Shown: in pieces, positions 59,063 through 64,000 of the stretch | Layout of the letters: each line of letters opens with the position of its first letter | Position numbering within the stretch: position 1 is the stretch's first letter | NCBI GenBank assembly: GCA_050084985.1 | Contig: JBITNC010000002.1 | Coordinates: 38,440,001 to 38,504,000, forward strand | Direction: 5' to 3' | Origin: Nageia nagi | Lineage: Eukaryota; Pinophyta | DNA: 64,000 nt | Position numbers and translations under genes: made by a program | The notes under the pieces: generated by a model | What the model saw: the letters and a program-made list of their open reading frames with translations, nothing else | What the model was told of the DNA's origin: nothing | Databases searched by the model: none

Positions 59063-60012
59063 TTTTTATTTATTTTTTGTAGTTTTTGTCTTTGTTTTCT
59101 TTTTTACTAAACTATAAAAAGAAATCAAACATCGAACATAACATTTTTATTTTTTTATCTTTTGGACTTATATTTATGAGATAATAATGAGATGCATGAA
59201 CAACCTACATGCATACTTACCTTTTTGATGTGATTATCATTTTCTAATTTTTTTGCATATTAAATTAATCTTTTTAATATGAGTAGTATGAATTGTACAT
59301 TTTAATCTTCTTGATTTTTCTAAATTATTTTTTGTAGTCAATTGTTTAAATAAGGTATGTTGGTAATCCTATTAGAATATATATAGATAAGTAATGACTT
59401 GGTACTTAAAAAAATCATCCTGTTAGTGTAATGGGGCTCAAGTAATACTGCTGAGAACTATCTAGGTGATGAAATCCAAGTATAGCCCCCTTTATAGTCA
59501 TTCGATGGAAGGTAACAAATTCTAACCTATGAACTCGATATTCATCTCTAGGTTTTGGCTCTAAGGCTTAAGAATAAATGGTTGGTAATGACCTCCAACT
59601 CATTGATGTTCATTTTAATAGGTCTCATGATCATGCATTTAACCAAAGTAAAGTACTCATGGATGCAAACTCTAACCCTCTTGATCATACATATCCATTA
59701 ATTAAATTTTTTTAATATGATGCAAATAGTGTTTTCATTAGTTTCAAAGTTGATCCAAAATGATCCATGAGATTCATTACCTTGTAATGAGGTTAATTAA
59801 CCAAATGAATATTTAGATGTGGTTTATTACTGATTATGATTCACAATCTCCTTCAACTTCCTTTCGATGTGGTAAGGGTAGATAAGTAAGAAGCCATTAA
59901 TATGGATAAATTTTTTCTAATGCAAGTTTGTTTCCTCTCATTAAGAGTCACAATCCTTTGATTGCATCTCAAAGTTGTAAGGTAAACAAGTAAGAGTATT
60001 AATGTCACCAAT
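59063..60012 (-). other. Leader of element B
   Basis: Non-coding. 59290-59575 is related to the leader of A (46050-46345). No other feature seen. Confidence 0.6.
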
Positions 60013-60708
60013 TACAAAATAATGTTTTGTCCCTTGTAGGCCATTTATAATGTCTATAGACCTTGAAAACTATCTTCTAAAACCTATAAGAAGTCTAGAT
60101 TTCTCTATCTCTTGCTCTATATTAATTTCACCAATCACTTTCATCATCTTGTACCTATGGACCCTGCATACATGTGAATAGAAAAGACATCAAACATACC
60201 TATTCATATTATAAAATAAGCATAATATTGAAAATAAATAAACATGTAAAAATGTGAAATAATAATGCACTTAACTCAATAAATATGGATATATTATAAC
60301 AGGGTAAATTTGTATTCAAACTGGGTACCCTTGTTTCATTGTATAAGGCTTTATTTATAGATCTTGAAAATAGATAAAGTTTCCAATCTTGAGATAAAAA
60401 TTTGGATAGAAAATACTATCCAACTTTTTCATGGCTGTGATCTAAAGTTGAGATGCATGAGATGGATGATGAGTCATTTGTTATCCCTTGCTTTCTTTCT
60501 AATATGCTTCAAGAGTTGCCATTTTATTTTATTTTTTCCAATTAGAGATTTGTTGATCTCCAGGTATTGGACATTGGTATTTGACCTAATTCATTGATGA
60601 TTGAATTTTGACATTGGCGATTGGTAGACTATAGTAAAATTTTAATATTTGTTTTAATTTTTTCCTTCTTTCACCTATCAAAAGAAGGGTAATTTTTTGG
60701 TGTCTACA
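60013..60708 (-). repeat. 5' LTR of the gypsy composite
   Basis: About 696 bp; begins TGTAGACACC on minus. The inner end is placed where similarity to the left LTR stops; there ATTGGTGACA follows, in the place of a primer binding site, but the tRNA is not identifiable. Confidence 0.82.
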
Positions 60709-61608
60709 ATATAATTATTATATTTTCTTAAGATTATTGAAAATAATATACCTAGCATGAATATTTACATTAATTTTATATTTCCATATTAATCCATAGG
60801 GGTTGTTAAGATACTAAGCATGCCTATGAATTTATTTAATTTTTTTCATCCAAACATTTTGATTTAGATGTCAATTGGTTATTATGTAGTAGGATACTAT
60901 TTTAGATATACATTATCATTTTTCACGGGATGTTGAATAACATAAAATTTAGTATTGATGTGCTTTAGGGTCATGCATAAGGAATTTTAGTAAAATTAAA
61001 TACATAAAATAATGGTAAAATGATTTTGAAATCTTGGCAATTTTCTCCCAAAACACTATAGAAGTAATGGCAATATCTCAAAATTTTCTAGAATTGATTT
61101 AGAAAAAAATGGCTACTTGATATCATTTTCAACATATTAGTTTATAATTTATAATTTAACCAAAGAAATCCTTACAAGCAAAGATTACAGTTGAATCCTT
61201 ATGTTTTACATTCTTAAGAGATATGAATCCTTTGCTCAATGTATAGAAACTCCTATGTAGAATAGTTGATGTTGACATTATAATACTATTATTAGTGATA
61301 TTAGGAAAAAGAGTCCTAACATCAAGTTCTCAAGATTAAATGCATATATAGACTCTATTTCTTAGTCATTGTTCAAACTATTTTGTGGAGAATGGTTGGA
61401 GTTGAGAATATAACTTATTGCTTCTCCACTTTTCTGCATGAGTGAATCCTAGCAAAGCCATGCTAAAGACCATGGAATCCCACTCATGAATCAAGTTTAG
61501 CTCCAAATGTTCATTGAGTTGTTGATATTCAAATATTAGTTTTACAAAAATAACCTTGAAAATAAATGAAATATTAATTTCTAAACCACAAACTAAAATG
61601 CAAGGGTA
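60709..61608. other. AT-rich spacer between gypsy elements
   Basis: No recognised gene or repeat. It separates the LTR end at 60708 from the LTR start at 61609. Confidence 0.5.
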
Positions 61609-61984
61609 TGTTAGAAGGCCAAGGGGAAGGGAACCACTCCATATTTTAGAAAGGATTCTAAATACATATTTAGAAATTTCTAACGGTAGATAACATTGGA
61701 TTTATTCCATTTTTGGAATCATATTTCCAAAATAGGATGGAACTACATTCTATAAATTCAATATTCATAATTGGATGAAGTTGAGCTAACTGTTGAAAAA
61801 CTAATAACTATTAGCTATTTATAGAAATGTTTTGATTCATTTACATGTGTGAAATATATTTCAACATACTTAAAATGTCATTTTTGTCTAGACATTAAGT
61901 ACAATTGTACTTACTATTAGAAGATGATCATTTACTAATCATAAATATGAGCATCTAGTTTTATTCAAATGATTGTAGTCATAA

Positions 61985-62540
61985 TGAGTAGATGCTCATC
62001 TTCATAATGAATAAATATTCAACTTCATAGAAATTTATCTTCATAAAGAGAATGCACTCATCTTCATGAAGAGAAGATACTTATCTTCATAAGGAGAAGA
62101 TCCTTGTATTCATAAGGAGAAGATGCTCATCTTCATAGGGAGAAGATGTATGAGTTCATAAGGAGAAGATACTTGGGTTACTTCATAAGGAGAAGACACT
62201 TTTCTTTAGAAGAAGAAGATGCTCATCCTTAGAAGGATAAAAAATCCATCTTCATATGGAGAAGATGCTTGTATTCATAAGGAGAGGATGCTCATTATCA
62301 TAACTAGAAGATGCTCATCTTCATAAGGATAAGTCATTCATATTCATAAGGAGAAGACAATCCATATTCATAAGGAGAATATACTCACCTTAATAAGGAG
62401 AAGATCCATTCATCTTTATAAGTAGAAGACACTAATCTTCAAAAGGAGAAGATGCTCATCTTCAAAAGGAGAAGATTCTCATATTCAAGAAAAGAAGCTA
62501 ATGAGAATATGCTCATATTTAGAAGAATAAGACACTCATA
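61985..62540. repeat. 23-bp palindromic minisatellite in LTR U3
   Basis: About two dozen degenerate units of TTCATAAGGAGAAGATGCTCATC, spaced 23-27 bp (e.g. AGGAGAAG at 62091, 62115, 62161, 62188). The core GAAGATGCTCATCTTC is an inverted repeat with 7-bp arms. It lies upstream of the TATA box, where U3 enhancers sit. Confidence 0.9.
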
Positions 62541-62618
62541 TTGTTTGCACTAGACATTGCATGCTTACCAAATTTCCATAGTTAATGCGCATTAAATGCT
62601 TTCTAGGGTTTTTTTAGC

Positions 62619-62625
62619 TATAAAA
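62619..62625 (+). promoter_or_regulatory. TATA box of the plus-strand LTR
   Basis: TATAAAA in the context AGCTATAAAAGGC, about 80 bp after the minisatellite and 260 bp before the LTR end. This is the likely U3/R promoter. Confidence 0.75.
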
Positions 62626-62721
62626 GGCATATTTATTCCTCCATTTTTACGTTACATTTTCCATTTATATTCGATTTTGATATCCTCTCTCCTTTAACTC
62701 TATCCCTTCTCTGTATTTTTG

Positions 62722-62825
62722 TTAGGATTCCATATCCTAATATTTATTGAGGTTTATTTATGTTCTCTAGATTTTTATTAGGATTCCATATCCTAATATT
62801 AGGATTCCATATCATAATATCCTAA
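62722..62825. repeat. Inverted-repeat motif in R/U5, three copies
   Basis: TTAGGATTCCATATCCTAA at 62722-62740 and 62778-62796, and a longer variant at 62799-62825. Each can fold as a hairpin with 7-bp arms TTAGGAT/ATCCTAA. In the transcript they would lie in the 5' leader and again near the 3' end. Confidence 0.8.
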
Positions 62826-62884
62826 TATTTTTGTTAGGATTCAAAGTAAAATCCCTTTTTTAGTTTTGCTAAGTTCCTAACAAG

Positions 62885-62896
62885 TGGTATAAGAGC
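62885..62896 (+). other. Primer binding site (initiator tRNA-Met, one mismatch)
   Basis: TGGTATAAGAGC, two bases after the LTR; matches TGGTATCAGAGC except for one base. Confidence 0.85.
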
Positions 62897-63474
62897 TTTG
62901 ATTTTGGCACCTATGGGAAGATTGAGGATTGAGATTTATGTGTTTCTAGCTGAAATGCTACCAAACGTTTGGTAGAACTTCAAGGTCGCATCAAGTTGGA
63001 AACCTAGATTTTGCCCATTTTACAACTGAAACTTTGCTATTTTTTTTTTCAAAAATTTTCTAATTTTTGTTCCACCATAGGTCGTTACCTCTTTCCACAC
63101 CATAATATTTCTTTTTCATTCCCTTTTGTCCAACTATCTATTCACTATGTATCGATCTTACTACTGTAAATCATTGCCATTTCTAAAATAATAATTTTTC
63201 TTATCTGAATCCTAGGTTTCCTTACACAAATAGCAATTGCTAAAATGGGTAAAAACTTATGGGGCTATTATCTTTCAAACTATGAGGAATTAGGGTAAAA
63301 ATATTTTTTTTAGAAAAAGAGTATAAAATTTTACAAATCATCAAATTAAGACCTAGCCCATTCCTAATATTTTTTCGAGTTGATCATTTTGATATATAGC
63401 AACTATATTTTTTTTCAGGTTTTAAAAATAATAGTTACTAAAAATAGTAAGTTAGGACCTAGTTTGTATTTCAA

Positions 63475-64000
63475 ATGGAGGGAAGAAGATCTCAAGACCC
63501 CACTTTAGAAAAATTAGATCATGAGGTTAAACAACTCCAAGATTACCTTGGTGGAGTTAACTTAAAATTTTCTTTCCAAGAGATAAATGATAAATTCACT
63601 AAATTTATAGAGAAGCTTATAATATTGGGCACTAAATATGATTCTATGAAATTGAATCTATTGTAAGTACAAAAAATAACTCATACAACTATGCAATAAT
63701 CATATATGCAACAACCATCCTCATTCCAAACTACATCAGGTATAATTTTTCAATAATATTCAAGGCCTAATACTCAATTGCAAGCATAACAAATGCATAT
63801 GGTAAGCCCCCAAGCCTTCATACTTCCATGATAAAATAAGCTAGATTTACCCAATTTTAATGAAGAGGATCCAATGAGCTAGATTTATAGACTAGAATAA
63901 TACTTTACACTAAATCAAATTCCTAAGGTTCAAAAGGTCAATGTCGCTTCTTTCCATTTGGAGCATGAGACCATTTAGTAGTACCAATGGTTTGAAAAAA
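63475..64000 (+). pseudogene. Ty3/gypsy gag, 5' part, runs off the window
   Basis: Opens at ATG 63475 with MEGRRSQDPTLEKLDHEVKQ, a charged coiled segment to a stop at 63664. The same frame then continues with several stops that are explicable as CAA/CAG to TAA/TAG. From about 63840 it reads KLDLPNFNEEDPMS, then IYRLE, YFTLNQIPKVQKVNVASFHL and YQWFEK, the standard start of the retrotransposon gag domain (LDFPKFNGEDP...W.Y..E.YF). The remainder and pol are outside the window. Confidence 0.87.

Larger units (their letters stand above)
26332..60708 (-). mobile_element. Giant Ty3/gypsy (Tat lineage) composite, 34 kb
   Basis: Bounded by same-family LTRs at 60013-60708 (5') and 26332-27014 (3', with polypurine tract). 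Inside are two Tat-type gag-pol copies on minus: B (59060-48453), which belongs to the outer LTRs, and A (45874 to about 36740) with a different 5' LTR (47339-48452) that cuts B. Between A and the 3' LTR lie a tandem duplication and two antisense plant-mobile-domain genes. The outer LTRs are about 83% alike by eye. No target duplication survives (TTTTT left, ATATA right), so the two LTRs may not be an original pair. Two further insertions interrupt B. Confidence 0.75.
61609..62882 (+). repeat. 5' LTR of a plus-strand Ty3/gypsy element
   Basis: 1,274 bp from TGTTAG to CTAACA, a six-base inverted terminal match. It contains a 23-bp minisatellite (U3), a TATA box at 62619 and an inverted-repeat-rich R/U5. 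A primer binding site follows two bases later. The partner LTR lies beyond the window. Confidence 0.82.

Noticed and set aside
61985-62540. Regularly spaced repeats resembling a CRISPR array
   Set aside because: The units are contiguous and degenerate, without unique spacers, and lie in an LTR in a plant genome.

Overview
This window looks like plant nuclear DNA from a large, transposon-filled genome. A gymnosperm is my best guess, because of the age and density of the retroelements and the style of the receptor kinase, but the sequence does not prove it. I see no rRNA, tRNA, organellar or bacterial features. The only host gene that looks intact is a class I small heat-shock protein on the minus strand (853-1442). 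It has one 80-nt intron, heat-shock elements, a TATA box and AATAAA signals. A second host-derived locus (23096-25516, minus) is a receptor-like kinase pseudogene with two nonsense codons, a frameshift and a lost catalytic aspartate.

Left arm (5.8-19.4 kb): a decayed Ty1/copia element on the minus strand has 500-bp LTRs, an initiator-Met tRNA primer binding site, a polypurine tract and a nearly intact target-site duplication. Inside its gag gene sits a complete 5,015-bp gag-only LTR element (10350-15364) with 1,605-bp LTRs and a perfect CCTCT duplication. It keeps gag plus only the tail of integrase, so it is a non-autonomous deletion derivative similar in plan to TR-GAG elements. Its LTRs carry about nine roughly 60-bp spaced TGAC/TGTCATC motifs. 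The copia element itself lies in or beside a decayed En/Spm-type plant transposase gene (19.65-20.72 kb).

Right arm (26.3-60.7 kb): a very large Ty3/gypsy composite on the minus strand is bounded by LTRs of about 690 bp. It holds two gag-pol copies of the Tat lineage (two RNase H domains each), called B (outer, 48.45-59.06 kb) and A (inner, 36.7-47.3 kb, with its own 1.1-kb 5' LTR). Between integrase and the 3' LTR lie two tandem, antisense (+ strand), intron-containing plant-mobile-domain genes, now decayed. The spacer of one contains a 480-bp MITE with 14-bp TIRs and a perfect 8-bp target duplication; the sister spacer shows the empty site. Element B is also interrupted by a probable solo LTR and by a 0.66-kb foreign fragment.

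Right edge (61.6-64 kb): the 5' end of another Ty3/gypsy element on the plus strand, with a 1,274-bp LTR whose U3 carries a 23-bp palindromic minisatellite, a TATA box, an iMet-type primer binding site and the start of a decayed gag. Judged by eye from LTR divergence, the order from oldest to youngest is: Tat composite, copia, gag-only element. Decay is dominated by C-to-T type changes (CAA/CAG to stop, Cys to Tyr), as expected for methylated transposons.
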